A DNA stretch of 59,329 nucleotides from Gammaproteobacteria bacterium CG_4_10_14_0_2_um_filter_38_22 (GTDB lineage: Bacteria > Pseudomonadota > Gammaproteobacteria > Coxiellales > Coxiellaceae), in contig PFPT01000030.1 of assembly GCA_002793195.1 (NCBI GenBank), positions 1 through 59,329 of the forward strand, read 5' to 3'. This document shows positions 24,881-33,803 of this stretch, piece after piece; the stretch's first letter is position 1, and each line of letters starts with the position of its first letter. Under the pieces are notes generated by a model. It did no database searches. It was not told the DNA's origin and worked only from the letters and a program-made list of their open reading frames with translations. The translations under genes were made by a program, and so were the position numbers.

Positions 24881-25741
24881 TTAATTTATTTTATTAATGG
24901 GGATTTTAATATAGTGCACTTGATTTGATTCAACATTGCCGCATTTTCCAGCACGTAAATTCATTTGAATAGAAGGCAATACCAACTTTGGAACAGGCTT
25001 ATTAAAATCTTTTTTATCACGCGCTCTAACAAATTCATTTTCCGTTATGCCAGCATGAATCATGCTATTATTTTTCTTTTGCTGAGCTACTGTAGATTCC
25101 CACGCAGGCAATTGCCCTTCTGGTGGATAATCGTGACAAGTAAAAATGCGCGTGTTATCTGGTAGTGATAAAATTTTTTGGATAGAGCGATACAAAATTG
25201 CTGCGCCGCCGCCTGGAAAATCCGTTCTTGCTGTGCCAACATAAGGCATAAACAAGGTATCTCCAACAAAAATGGCATCTTCAATATGATAACTCACACA
25301 ATCAGGTGTATGACCTGGCGTATGAATAACCGTTACATTTAAGTTACCAATTTTAAATTGCATCCCATCTGAAAACAAAACATCAAATTGCGATCCATCT
25401 GTCGGCGTGTCTGAATGCGTATTAAAAATAGGAACCCAATACGACAGCACTTTTTTAATATGCTCACCTATCGCAATTTTACCACCGAGCTTTTCTTTTA
25501 AATAACTCGCCGCTGTCAAATGATCTGCATGTGCATGGGTTTCTAAAATCCACTCAACCATTAAATTACTTTTTTTGACGTATTGAATAATATTCTCTGC
25601 TGATTCGGAGGATAATTTTCCAGAATATAAATTGAAGTCACGCACGGAATCGATAATCGCGCATTGTCGCGTTTCAGCATCACTGACAACATAAGTAATT
25701 GTCGATGAAGCTGTATCAAAAAATGATTGGATATGCATCAT
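24881..25741 (-). CDS. MBL-fold hydrolase, persulfide dioxygenase-like
   Basis: 286 residues of the metallo-beta-lactamase fold. Metal ligands are visible: the HAHADHLTAA motif, HTPGHT, the GDTLF Asp and TCHDYPP, a layout shared by ETHE1/Blh-type persulfide dioxygenases, which oxidise glutathione persulfide to sulfite with a single iron, rather than by glyoxalase II. The C-terminal stretch (LPSIQMNLRAGK) is also typical of the Blh group. The gene follows a rhodanese with a membrane anchor by 30 bases, and the two together are the usual hydrogen-sulfide or persulfide detoxification pair. No BigR-type regulator is adjacent. Confidence 0.85.
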   Translation of the reverse strand: MMHIQSFFDTASSTITYVVSDAETRQCAIIDSVRDFNLYSGKLSSESAENIIQYVKKSNLMVEWILETHAHADHLTAASYLKEKLGGKIAIGEHIKKVLSYWVPIFNTHSDTPTDGSQFDVLFSDGMQFKIGNLNVTVIHTPGHTPDCVSYHIEDAIFVGDTLFMPYVGTARTDFPGGGAAILYRSIQKILSLPDNTRIFTCHDYPPEGQLPAWESTVAQQKKNNSMIHAGITENEFVRARDKKDFNKPVPKLVLPSIQMNLRAGKCGNVESNQVHYIKIPINKIN

Positions 25742-25771
25742 AATTTCGTCCTTGATAATAGCTATTCCTGT

Positions 25772-26317
25772 TTAATGACGATAAGGTGTTTTTTTTCTGT
25801 TCCAAGGCATTTTTCCAATCATGCTATTTAATACACAACTACCCGTCATGCCAGAAAATAAAAGTCCCGCAGCAAAAAAGGCAGCCAAAAAGAAAAAGCC
25901 AGCATGAATAAAATAACCCAACAATAATCCGAGCAATACGCTAGAACCAATAATGATTTGCACTTGGCGCTCAATCGAAATCACGTCATGTTTAGCTTTT
26001 TTGACTTTAAAACCTGCATTTTCCCATGCAACAATACCGCCTTCCATATTATAAATATCCAGGTCAGGGTTATCTATTAATAATTTCTCGCAAGCCAGTT
26101 CGCCGCGCTTTCCCATTTTACAATGCACAATAATTTTTTTATTTTGACTGTCTGGTAATTGCTTGCTATTAATGACACCCAAAGGAAGCAGATGCGCGCC
26201 CGAAATGCGTACCGCATTGAATTCTTCTGGTTCGCGCACATCAATTATTACTGCTTCTTTTTTACTTAACCACGCTTTTGCGGTTTTTGCATTGATTGAT
26301 TTAATTGACATAAACAT
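25772..26317 (-). CDS. Rhodanese with membrane anchor (YgaP-like)
   Basis: 181 residues. Residues 1-108 are a rhodanese domain with the active-site loop VHCKMGKRGE (Cys as persulfide carrier) and an IDVREPEEF strand. Residues about 112-172 contain two hydrophobic helices of the DUF2892 type (QVQIIIGSSVLLGLLLGYF and a second hairpin helix), so the domain is tethered to the inner membrane as in E. coli YgaP. It would transfer sulfane sulfur to cyanide or thiols and feed the persulfide dioxygenase encoded next. The start could also be the ATG six bases later, where AAGGA is better spaced. It lies 15 bases after tsaD. Confidence 0.88.
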   Translation of the reverse strand: MFMSIKSINAKTAKAWLSKKEAVIIDVREPEEFNAVRISGAHLLPLGVINSKQLPDSQNKKIIVHCKMGKRGELACEKLLIDNPDLDIYNMEGGIVAWENAGFKVKKAKHDVISIERQVQIIIGSSVLLGLLLGYFIHAGFFFLAAFFAAGLLFSGMTGSCVLNSMIGKMPWNRKKTPYRH

Positions 26318-26332
26318 TCATCCTTAATTAAG

Positions 26333-27340
26333 TTAGTTTTTTATTTCATCCATCGGCCAACGCGCCTTAACATCTACATCCAACGCGTCTTTCTCATTTT
26401 GCAATAATCGCATCAATCCATTGATGGCAACCATTGCCGCATTATCTGTACAAAACTCACGACGAGGAAAAAATATTTTTTTACCTTGTTTTGTAAGTTT
26501 ATTAGCCTGTTCACGTAACTTTTCATTTGCAGAAACACCACCCGCAATCACCAATTGATCACAACACATTGCCTCTAATGCACGCGCTGCCTTTTTCATT
26601 AACGTTTCAATGACGGCATCTTCAAATGCACACGCAATATCTGCTTTTAATTGCTCGTCTTGCTCATGCCGCATAAAACAATTTATGGCTGCTGTTTTTA
26701 AACCACTAAAACTAAATGCCAACCCGGGACGATTGAGCATTGGGCGTGGAAAATGAAACCGTTTTGCATTCCCCTTTAACGCTAATTTTGCTAACGCAGG
26801 ACCACCCGGATAAGCCAACCCCAATAATTTAGCTGTTTTATCAAATGCTTCGCCGGCCGCATCATCCAGCGTTTCACCTAAAATATCATAATCACCATAT
26901 TTTTTAGCATATAACAACATCGTGTGCCCACCTGATACTAATAAAGTAACAAAAGGAAAGGTGGGCTTGTCTTTTTCTAACATTACTGCCATTAAATGTG
27001 ATTCTAAATGATGCACGCCGATACTGGGCACCTGCCATGCAAATGCCAAACTGCGTGCAATCGAACTACCCACCATCAATGCACCAATTAACCCAGGTCC
27101 CCGTGTATAGGCAATAGCAGAGATATCACTCGATGACAGATTAAATTGTAACAATAATGATTGAATTAACGGTAATAACTTTTGTATATGGTCACGTGAC
27201 GCCAGTTCTGGCACCACGCCACCATATTTTTGATGCAGATCAATCTGCGAATGAATCAATTGACCCAGCAACCCTGCATCACGATCAACGATCGCAACAG
27301 CTGTTTCATCACAGGATGTTTCAATGCCAAGTATTTTCAT
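26333..27340 (-). CDS. tsaD: tRNA t6A threonylcarbamoyltransferase TsaD
   Basis: 335 residues, full length. The family signatures are present: GIETSCDETAVAIVD at the start, the metal-binding HHLESH (two His), SGGHTML, and the C-terminal GGVSANEKLRE and FCTDNAAM. TsaD transfers the threonylcarbamoyl group from its adenylate to A37 of ANN-decoding tRNAs together with TsaB and TsaE. It stands between mdh and the rhodanese gene, all on the minus strand with short gaps, so read-through from mdh is possible. Nothing unusual is seen in the motif residues. Confidence 0.97.
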   Translation of the reverse strand: MKILGIETSCDETAVAIVDRDAGLLGQLIHSQIDLHQKYGGVVPELASRDHIQKLLPLIQSLLLQFNLSSSDISAIAYTRGPGLIGALMVGSSIARSLAFAWQVPSIGVHHLESHLMAVMLEKDKPTFPFVTLLVSGGHTMLLYAKKYGDYDILGETLDDAAGEAFDKTAKLLGLAYPGGPALAKLALKGNAKRFHFPRPMLNRPGLAFSFSGLKTAAINCFMRHEQDEQLKADIACAFEDAVIETLMKKAARALEAMCCDQLVIAGGVSANEKLREQANKLTKQGKKIFFPRREFCTDNAAMVAINGLMRLLQNEKDALDVDVKARWPMDEIKN

Positions 27341-27383
27341 AAAACAGACTCAATTGATTCATGGCTATGCTACTTATGAACGC

Positions 27384-28517
27384 TTATATCAAACCCAATG
27401 CTTTTACCGCATCAAATTCAGCACGCAATTCATCCGTTGTTGCTTTCATTTTTTCTTGACCAAATGCGTTATGTTTAAAATTTTTCACAATGGTGACTTT
27501 TCCTTTTTTCGTGCGACAAGGAAAAGAAAAAATCAATCCTTTATCAACACCATATTCACCATTTGATACCCTGCACATCGAAAACACTTTATTTTTAGGG
27601 GTATCGTGATGCAATGCTTTCACTGCATCTACAATGGCATTCGCTGCAGAAGCAGCGGATGAGGATCCACGCGCAGCAATAACTGCAGCACCGCGTTTTT
27701 GCACAGTAGGAATAAAGGTATCTTCTAACCAAGCTTGGTCACGAATAACTTTCATCACAGGACGACCTTTAATTTTCGCATTATAAAAATCAGGGTATTG
27801 CGTTGATGAATGATTCCCCCAAATAATCATGTCACTGATTTCAGAAACAGTCGCACCTGCTTTATGCGCTAATTGCGATGCAGCGCGATTTTGATCCAGC
27901 ATCGTCATTGCAAAAAAGCGATCTTGCGGAATATCTTTTGCGTGATGCATTGCAATCAAACAATTGGTATTGCAAGGATTACCCACTACAAAAATTTTTA
28001 CATCTTTAGCGGCATGATCATTGATCGCCTGACCTTGTGTTTTAAAAATCCCGCCATTGATTTTCAATAAATCAGATCGTTCCATACCTTGTTTACGCGG
28101 AACTGATCCCACTAAAATGACATAATTCACATCTTGCATTGCTACGCTCGGATCATCCGTTGCAACTACTTTATTAAGCAATGGGAATGCACAATCTTCC
28201 AATTCCATCGCAACGCCTTTTAAACTAGGCAATGCGGGTGTCACTTCTAACAAGTGCAAATCCACTTTGACATCAGAACCAAATACTTGACCCGATGCCA
28301 AACGAAATAACAAAGCATAACCAATTTGTCCTGCACCACCTGTAATTGCTACTTTAATTAATTTTTTAGATCGTTTTTTTGTGGGCTTTTTAAGCGTTTT
28401 TTTCACAGCCTTTTTTACAACTTTTTTTGTCACTTTTTTTATTGGTTTTTTCACAGCCTTTTTTACAACTTTTTTTGTCACTTTTTTTACTGCTTTTTTT
28501 ACTGGTTTTTTTGCCAT
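27384..28517 (-). CDS. mdh: Malate dehydrogenase with N-terminal Lys-rich histone-H1-like tail
   Basis: 377 residues, about 50 longer than its family. Residues about 53-377 are a normal NAD-dependent malate dehydrogenase: GGAGQIGY (60-67), the [13 protein letters not shown] substrate loop, VGNPCNTN, and the catalytic [12 protein letters not shown]. Residues 1-52 are almost only Lys, Val, Ala, Thr, Pro in KKxx units; a 12-residue block (13-24) is repeated exactly at 29-40. The tail is translated: AAGGAAAG lies just upstream of ATG 28517 and there is no later start before the core. Such tails resemble the C-terminus of eukaryotic histone H1 and bacterial HctA/AlgP-type DNA-binding proteins. A nucleic-acid or membrane-binding role is possible; the enzyme should still act in the TCA cycle. 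Confidence 0.95.
   Translation of the reverse strand: MAKKPVKKAVKKVTKKVVKKAVKKPIKKVTKKVVKKAVKKTLKKPTKKRSKKLIKVAITGGAGQIGYALLFRLASGQVFGSDVKVDLHLLEVTPALPSLKGVAMELEDCAFPLLNKVVATDDPSVAMQDVNYVILVGSVPRKQGMERSDLLKINGGIFKTQGQAINDHAAKDVKIFVVGNPCNTNCLIAMHHAKDIPQDRFFAMTMLDQNRAASQLAHKAGATVSEISDMIIWGNHSSTQYPDFYNAKIKGRPVMKVIRDQAWLEDTFIPTVQKRGAAVIAARGSSSAASAANAIVDAVKALHHDTPKNKVFSMCRVSNGEYGVDKGLIFSFPCRTKKGKVTIVKNFKHNAFGQEKMKATTDELRAEFDAVKALGLI
28390..28515 (-). repeat. Tandem 48-bp coding repeats of the mdh tail
   Basis: The DNA encoding the lysine tail is a run of near-identical short units (TTTTTT-ACAACTTTTTTTGTCAC types on the plus strand), the largest repeated with a 48-base period and matching the repeated 12-residue block. 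Such repeats expand and contract by slippage, so tail length is likely to vary between strains. Confidence 0.75.
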
Positions 28518-28571
28518 GTTACTTTCCTTTTTTTACTTACAGGGGTTTCTGATCAAGCCTAATGTGTTACT

Positions 28572-29420
28572 TTATTTTTTAATTTCTAATTGCTGCACAA
28601 ATGCAACGTATTGTTGTAATTGCGCCACATCACCCATTGCGATAAAAGCAGGGTTGATTAAAGATGATTTGGCGTTATATTGCAGTGGGTTTCCTTGAAA
28701 ATCAACCACCAATCCACCTGCTGACTCTAAAATACACTGTCCCGCTGCGGTATCCCACTCACTAGTAGAACCAAAGCGTACATATAAATCAGCCATCCCG
28801 CGCGCAATCATTGAAAATTTTAATGCGCTATTCATTTTAACGATCGACACATTACCAAAATAAGATCGCAATGCGTCTTTTAAAGTTAAACGTGGATCAT
28901 AATGACCCGTCAATAAACGCATTTGATTTGGCATTTTTTTATCGGCTTTAATTTGAAACGATTCACGCTGATTCTCTTGCAAAAAAAAGGCAGGTGCATG
29001 ACGTACTGCATAACATACCTGCTTTTCAACGGGCGCATAAATCACTCCTAACGTAGGAACCTGATTTTCAATTAAAGCAATATTCACACAAAATTGAGCA
29101 CTGCGATTAATAAATCCACGCGTACCATCCAATGGATCAACCAACCAATATCGTGACCATTGTTGTCGCACTGAAAAATCGGGAATGTCATTTTCTTCAG
29201 ATAAAATAGGAATACGCGAATCGATTTTTTTTAATGCGGCAGTAATCGCTTGATTAGCAGCAACATCAGCCAGTGTTACAGGTGTTTGATCTGACTTAAT
29301 CGTAACCTGTTGTGAAAAACCACCTTGAAAATAAGCTAAAATTATTTTTCCACCGGCTTGAGCCGCATTAATCACATCATGTAACAATCCTTGTAATTCA
29401 TGCTGTGAAAAATCAGTCAC
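28572..29420 (-). CDS. cysQ: 3'(2'),5'-bisphosphate nucleotidase CysQ
   Basis: 282 residues from GTG 29420, chosen because GGAGA precedes it and the overlap with nudE is then only eight bases; an upstream ATG at 29468 would overlap nudE by 56 bases and add non-homologous residues. Inositol-monophosphatase-fold motifs: SEEND, the metal-binding WLVDPLDGTRGFI and the C-terminal EWDTAAGQCIL. It hydrolyses 3'-phosphoadenosine 5'-phosphate, a by-product of sulfate assimilation and of 4'-phosphopantetheine transfer to carrier proteins. The nudE-cysQ pair is common in gammaproteobacteria. Confidence 0.93.
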   Translation of the reverse strand: MTDFSQHELQGLLHDVINAAQAGGKIILAYFQGGFSQQVTIKSDQTPVTLADVAANQAITAALKKIDSRIPILSEENDIPDFSVRQQWSRYWLVDPLDGTRGFINRSAQFCVNIALIENQVPTLGVIYAPVEKQVCYAVRHAPAFFLQENQRESFQIKADKKMPNQMRLLTGHYDPRLTLKDALRSYFGNVSIVKMNSALKFSMIARGMADLYVRFGSTSEWDTAAGQCILESAGGLVVDFQGNPLQYNAKSSLINPAFIAMGDVAQLQQYVAFVQQLEIKK

Positions 29421-29955
29421 GATACATTTTCTCCAACAATAAAGCAGCAGCCACACTACGAGACTCATGGAATTCTGGGTGCGCTAATAACGCATCAATA
29501 TTATTTATTTTCCAGGAAATCACCTCAATCGGCTCAGGTTCATCACCTTCTAACTTTTGTGGATACAAATTTTTCGCCAACACAATTTCCATCGTTGCTG
29601 CAAAATAAGCCGGCGATAAACTCCAAGTTGCTAGATGCGTGAGTGTTTTTGCACCATAACCTGTTTCTTCCATTAGTTCGCGATTGGCTGAAATTAAGGG
29701 ATCTTCATTTACATCCATCGCTCCTTTAGGAAAACCTAAAAAATAACCATTCATCGCAGGCGCATATTCTCGAATCACTAAAAAGGTTTGGTCATCTAAC
29801 ATCGGCAAAATCATGACTGCGCCCGGCGATCGACCAGAAATTTTTTCAAAAGTTTGCTCAACACCATTTGAGAAACGCATACGTGTTTGTTCAATGCGAA
29901 ATATGCGTGTTTCCGCTAAGGTTTTTTGATCCAATAAAATAGGGGGTTTTGACAT
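29413..29955 (-). CDS. nudE: ADP compounds hydrolase NudE
   Basis: 180 residues with a standard Nudix box (G-A-M-D-V-N-E ... NRELMEETGYG) binding magnesium through the RE-x2-EE glutamates. Proteins of this type hydrolyse ADP-ribose, Ap3A and NADH to AMP products. The pairing with cysQ immediately downstream, with an eight-base overlap, matches the nudE-cysQ order of many gammaproteobacteria and supports the specific name over a generic Nudix label. Length is normal for the family, and the preceding L,D-transpeptidase gene ends 18 bases away on the same strand. Confidence 0.9.
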   Translation of the reverse strand: MSKPPILLDQKTLAETRIFRIEQTRMRFSNGVEQTFEKISGRSPGAVMILPMLDDQTFLVIREYAPAMNGYFLGFPKGAMDVNEDPLISANRELMEETGYGAKTLTHLATWSLSPAYFAATMEIVLAKNLYPQKLEGDEPEPIEVISWKINNIDALLAHPEFHESRSVAAALLLEKMYRD

Positions 29956-29973
29956 TCACATATTCACTCAAAA

Positions 29974-30723
29974 TTATTTAATCACAATCACTTCTGTGCC
30001 CAATTTTACAAATACTTTATTAAGCCACTTGGCATCTGCCTTAAACATACGCACACAACCCGCGCTGCGATTGATAAACCCAGATAAAGTGGAATAATGC
30101 ATCGCTGTACCGCCATGAAAATACATGCAATACGGCATCGGGTCACCGCCGTGCGTTTCTAGTGGGTATTCATGCGAAATACAATCCTTTCCTTCGATAC
30201 GAAAAATACGAAAATACCCCGTTGCAGTTAAACAGTTGCCATTGGTGTTATAACATTTTTTTCGTCCTGAGCTCACAGGCCCCCAATATAATAGTTTGCC
30301 GTGCGCATCATAAGCACCAAAAGCAAACAATCGCAAATCAATATAAACTATTTTTCTGCCATGCGTGTCCATGTGTGTTGGTAGTGGAGACATATCCATG
30401 TAAGTGGTTTTAGAAAAATCTTTTGGTACTGCAATCCAATTTTTATATTCCAACGCTACATTCGTACGATTTAAACGCATCACCTCTTCGCGTTGCTGAA
30501 AGTTTGGAAATAAGTGATACCAAGTATCCCCTGCAGTCACTTTGCGACAATAATATTGTTTTTGATTACAAAGTGTTTGCCCGTAATTTGTCGCGCTAGC
30601 TACCGCTTCTTCTTTTGCATACACTTGCGGTGCAATTTCAGCACCTGAATCATCTGCAAATAAAACAGAGAAGGGCGAAACCAGCAAAACCCAGAAGCTC
30701 ATTGTTAAAAAATATTTTTTCAA
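29974..30723 (-). CDS. L,D-transpeptidase with LysM-like region
   Basis: 249 residues with an N-terminal export signal. The region around 55-95 (CRKVTAGDTWYHLFPNFQQ) looks like a LysM peptidoglycan-binding repeat, and the C-terminal half is a YkuD L,D-transpeptidase with the catalytic HGG ... SAGCVRM motif (His, Ser, Cys). It should form 3-3 crosslinks in peptidoglycan or attach proteins to it. The start is a TTG at 30723 with AGGG about 12 bases upstream; the next ATG would cut into the signal peptide. The insertion with two Cys (CYNTNGNC) between strands could be disulfide-bonded. A second, smaller L,D-transpeptidase is at 54953-55429. Confidence 0.86.
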   Translation of the reverse strand: MKKYFLTMSFWVLLVSPFSVLFADDSGAEIAPQVYAKEEAVASATNYGQTLCNQKQYYCRKVTAGDTWYHLFPNFQQREEVMRLNRTNVALEYKNWIAVPKDFSKTTYMDMSPLPTHMDTHGRKIVYIDLRLFAFGAYDAHGKLLYWGPVSSGRKKCYNTNGNCLTATGYFRIFRIEGKDCISHEYPLETHGGDPMPYCMYFHGGTAMHYSTLSGFINRSAGCVRMFKADAKWLNKVFVKLGTEVIVIK

Positions 30724-30865
30724 GGTGTTTTTACCCTACGGTGAAATTAAATTACTTATATTGAGATATCTATCCGTTTGGATGCGCAAGTCATATTTTC
30801 TCCCACTCCCACGTGAAATATGATACCTTTTGCGCACATTATAACGAATCAGACCCAACAGTCAC

Positions 30866-31996
30866 ATGAATTTTCCACTTAGTTTGTACATTCACATCCC
30901 TTGGTGCATCAAAAAATGTCCGTACTGTGATTTCAATTCACATACATTGCAAAATGAACTGCCTGAAAAAGCCTATATCAATCAACTACTCTGTGATTTA
31001 GAAACTCAATTGCCCTTTGTACAAGATCGATCGATTCATTCTATTTTTATTGGTGGCGGCACACCCAGTTTATTTTCCGCAAAAGCATATGATGAATTAT
31101 TTTCTTGCCTACAAAAAGAGTTACGCTTTTCACCGCATTGTGAAATTACATTAGAAGCCAATCCCGGCACAATTGAGGCAGATCGCTTCAGTAGTTATTT
31201 TGATGTTGGCATTAACCGTGTTTCTATTGGCGTACAAAGTTTTCAGAATCAAAAACTAAAACAACTGGGGCGGATTCATGAAGCGGATCAAGCAAAATAT
31301 GCTGTACAGCAAGCACATCAAGCAGGATTTAAAAGAATTAATATTGATTTGATGTTTGGATTGCCAAACCAAACAATCACGGATGCCATTTTTGATCTGC
31401 AAAATGCAATTGATTTATCCCCTTCACACTTATCATGGTATCAATTAACATTAGAACCCAACACTTATTTCCATCGCTTCCCACCCACTCTGCCAAGCGA
31501 CGATGCGAGATTTGATATTCAGCAAGCCGGTCAAGCATTTTTGCGAGACCATCATTTCATGCAATATGAAATTTCTGCATACTCAAAAAATGATCCTTGT
31601 AACCATAATATGAATTACTGGTTATTTGGCGATTATTTAGGAATAGGTGCCGGTGCACACGCAAAATTAACCCATTTAAAAACCATGGCTATCACGCGTC
31701 GAAATAGCCTCAAACATCCCAAACAATATTTATCAGCAAATAAACAGGCTATTGCAGTCACAAAAACAGTGGATCAAAAAGAATTACCCCTGGAATTTAT
31801 GATGAATGCATTGCGATTATTTCAACCGATTTCAATTCAGTTATTTGAGTCACGTACTGGCATGTCTTTTTCCGTGATTGAAAAACAAATTCAACAAGCT
31901 GTTTCAGATGATCTAATACACGTCACACAAAACGCATTTTGTGTGACGGAAAAAGGACATTTATTTTTGAATGAGCTGCTAGAAAAATTGATTTAG
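30866..31996 (+). CDS. hemW: Radical SAM heme chaperone HemW
   Basis: 376 residues. The radical SAM cluster motif CIKKCPYCDFN is near the start, after YIHIPW; then GGGTPSLF, the EANPGT and RVSIGVQSF strands and a C-terminal HemW domain. Unlike coproporphyrinogen oxidase HemN it has the extra Cys typical of the HemW group and acts as a heme-binding protein delivering heme to respiratory enzymes. It is transcribed away from the L,D-transpeptidase. A perfect 12-bp inverted repeat sits in the last codons (31921-31948). Older annotations call this coproporphyrinogen III oxidase. Confidence 0.93.
   Translation: MNFPLSLYIHIPWCIKKCPYCDFNSHTLQNELPEKAYINQLLCDLETQLPFVQDRSIHSIFIGGGTPSLFSAKAYDELFSCLQKELRFSPHCEITLEANPGTIEADRFSSYFDVGINRVSIGVQSFQNQKLKQLGRIHEADQAKYAVQQAHQAGFKRINIDLMFGLPNQTITDAIFDLQNAIDLSPSHLSWYQLTLEPNTYFHRFPPTLPSDDARFDIQQAGQAFLRDHHFMQYEISAYSKNDPCNHNMNYWLFGDYLGIGAGAHAKLTHLKTMAITRRNSLKHPKQYLSANKQAIAVTKTVDQKELPLEFMMNALRLFQPISIQLFESRTGMSFSVIEKQIQQAVSDDLIHVTQNAFCVTEKGHLFLNELLEKLI
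31921..31948 (+). repeat. Perfect 12-bp inverted repeat inside hemW
   Basis: CGTCACACAAAA (31921-31932) and TTTTGTGTGACG (31937-31948) are exact inverses separated by CGCA, lying in the 3' end of hemW. As RNA it would form a 12-bp hairpin about 50 bases before the stop, without a T tract. It might slow decay of the transcript or be chance. Confidence 0.7.
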
Positions 31997-32015
31997 TTTT
32001 TTAAAAACAACATCA

Positions 32016-32846
32016 TCATTTTTTTTGAGAAGGAAGCAATGAAGTTTGCTCACTGCTGCTATCATCCGACTGCTGCAAACTAGGAATGCGTTTACCTTGC
32101 ATCGAAGCAGCACTACCGACGAATGCAGCGCCAGTGATTGCCTTCGTTACAACAGCTGTTGTTGCCATTCCTGCAGAAACATGTTGCGCACCCAACATAG
32201 CTACTTTCATAGCAACAGGTGTTAAGACGCCATGACTTGCTAATAAAATTGCAGCTGAGGCCAACAAAAATGCACCACCAATAATAAATAAGGCGACGCG
32301 TTTTTTAAAATTAGCCGATTCTGTTTTAAATTGCGCTTTTGCAGTTTTTACTTTTGTTTTATTTTCATCCGTTAAGTTGGGAGAATTTTCTAATTTTTTA
32401 AAAAATGCCAGCGCTTTTTCTTCCGCTTTTACTACAGGCTTCATTAAAGAACCTTCCGTGCATTGGCTTGAGAGATTTTTGACGGTATAAGCCACACCTG
32501 CTGCCGTGCCACCACCCACAATCGCAGCAGCACCAGCTGCCATAAGAAGGGGGCCACCAAAAGCAGCCGCTGCCACTCCGACAAAAACGCCGCCAAACCC
32601 CACATTTTTCAAACCGCTCAGAATAGTAGAAGCGCTGTATTTGCGCTTTTCAATATCTGCCTTTGCATTTGTATAAGCAGCAATACACGCTTGAAGCGCT
32701 TGTTTGTCAGCCTTATCAGACAAAGATTGACTCAAAGTTTCTAATTGCGCAATTTGTGCAGCACAATGCGCAACGATTATTTTCTGTAACGCTTTAAACT
32801 TTTCTTCGTCATTCAGATCATCTCTAGATAATTTAGGTTCTGGCAT
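32016..32846 (-). CDS. Membrane protein with two hydrophobic hairpins, putative effector
   Basis: 276 residues from ATG 32846, which has GAGGTG at good distance; a GTG two codons earlier is less likely. No family recognised. Layout: a helical charged N-terminus (1-70), a first glycine/alanine-rich hydrophobic hairpin (about 80-125), a charged helix with many Lys (about 135-180), a second hydrophobic stretch (about 183-250) and a polar tail SLQQSDDSSSEQTSLLPS. The combination of two Ala/Gly-rich membrane hairpins with an acidic, Ser-rich C-terminus is common among Legionella and Coxiella Dot/Icm substrates that enter host membranes. It stands alone between convergent hemW and the DUF2797 operon. 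Effector status is inference only. Confidence 0.55.
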   Translation of the reverse strand: MPEPKLSRDDLNDEEKFKALQKIIVAHCAAQIAQLETLSQSLSDKADKQALQACIAAYTNAKADIEKRKYSASTILSGLKNVGFGGVFVGVAAAAFGGPLLMAAGAAAIVGGGTAAGVAYTVKNLSSQCTEGSLMKPVVKAEEKALAFFKKLENSPNLTDENKTKVKTAKAQFKTESANFKKRVALFIIGGAFLLASAAILLASHGVLTPVAMKVAMLGAQHVSAGMATTAVVTKAITGAAFVGSAASMQGKRIPSLQQSDDSSSEQTSLLPSQKK

Positions 32847-32973
32847 AATCACCTCGTTTCATTTTATCGCAAATGCTCATATTGTTTTATCATAGACCAC
32901 AGCGACACCACGCTCAATAAAATTGGGGTAAAATATTAGAAATATAATCTAACGCATTGTTTTTATAATAACA

Positions 32974-33795
32974 TCAACCTTCATGCTGAATCGAAATGGC
33001 ATACCCGCCCCACTTTCTCATATTCAACACACCTGAATCTAATATTAAATATTGACCTTTAATACCTAACAAAACACCTTCGATTTTGGGTGTTTTGTCC
33101 AATGATAATGCGGTTATTTTTTGAGGATAGGTAAGAACAGGGTAATCAAAAGTCAGACTATTTTTTTGATCCAACAAAACAATTTCCTCAGGATATTTTT
33201 TAAAAATAGGATCAAGCGCTTTTGCTGATAATGATAACAATGCTTTTTTTTCTGCTAACAAATCAATCGGCGCAATATCACCTTTTAACATCACACGCCA
33301 ATTGGTTTTATCCGCGACATATTCTTTTAATGCCACTTCAACTAATCCCGCCTGATAGCGATTATGTGTTTTGAAAATAGGCAGTGCTTGCACAGCACCT
33401 TGGTCAATCCAACGCGACGGATTATTTTGCACACGCGTGATACCCACTTTTATTCCAGAAGAATTGGCTAAGTACACGATATGTTCTTGATGACACTGTT
33501 GATGCGCCCAATCTGTTGCATCACATTTTCCTGTTTCTACTAAACATCTTTCAGGATGGATCATGCAATTATTACATTCATTGATTTTTTGCATGCACGG
33601 AAAACAATAACCTTGTTGAAATGTTTTTTTAATGACACGATCACACTGAATGCAATGAATATCATTTAAAAATGTCATCACTATTTTTTTATTCAGCAAT
33701 TGATTTAAATTCAATTTTTTATTACTCAATATCAAATCATACTGAATAGGCTGAGCATGGTGCACAGTCATTTTTTTAAGATAGCCTTGCATCAT
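32974..33795 (-). CDS. DUF2797 protein with zinc-finger-like Cys clusters
   Basis: 273 residues from ATG 33795, five bases after AAGGA (an ATG six bases earlier overlaps the ribosome-binding site). Cysteine pairs CIQC ... CFPC ... CNNC and further CHQ suggest a structural zinc ribbon in the first 115 residues. The middle carries VYLANSSGIKVGITR, which recalls a GIY-YIG-like core, followed by NPSRWIDQGA, the signature of the DUF2797 family. Function is not established for the family. It follows the ferredoxin gene by a few bases on the minus strand, and fabV lies just upstream, so the three are probably one operon. Confidence 0.8.
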   Translation of the reverse strand: MMQGYLKKMTVHHAQPIQYDLILSNKKLNLNQLLNKKIVMTFLNDIHCIQCDRVIKKTFQQGYCFPCMQKINECNNCMIHPERCLVETGKCDATDWAHQQCHQEHIVYLANSSGIKVGITRVQNNPSRWIDQGAVQALPIFKTHNRYQAGLVEVALKEYVADKTNWRVMLKGDIAPIDLLAEKKALLSLSAKALDPIFKKYPEEIVLLDQKNSLTFDYPVLTYPQKITALSLDKTPKIEGVLLGIKGQYLILDSGVLNMRKWGGYAISIQHEG

Positions 33796-33803
33796 CTCCA
33801 TCC

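Noticed and set aside
28372-28515. Short-period direct repeats that look like a CRISPR or other array
   Set aside because: They are in-frame codons for the mdh lysine tail; no spacers, and period equals a multiple of three.
29420-29468. Longer start for cysQ
   Set aside because: It would overlap nudE by 56 bases and lacks a ribosome-binding site; the GTG at 29420 has one.
30805-30820. parS-like sequence ACTCCCACGTGAAATA before hemW
   Set aside because: Only 12 of 16 positions fit the consensus and it is far from parB; chance match is likely.
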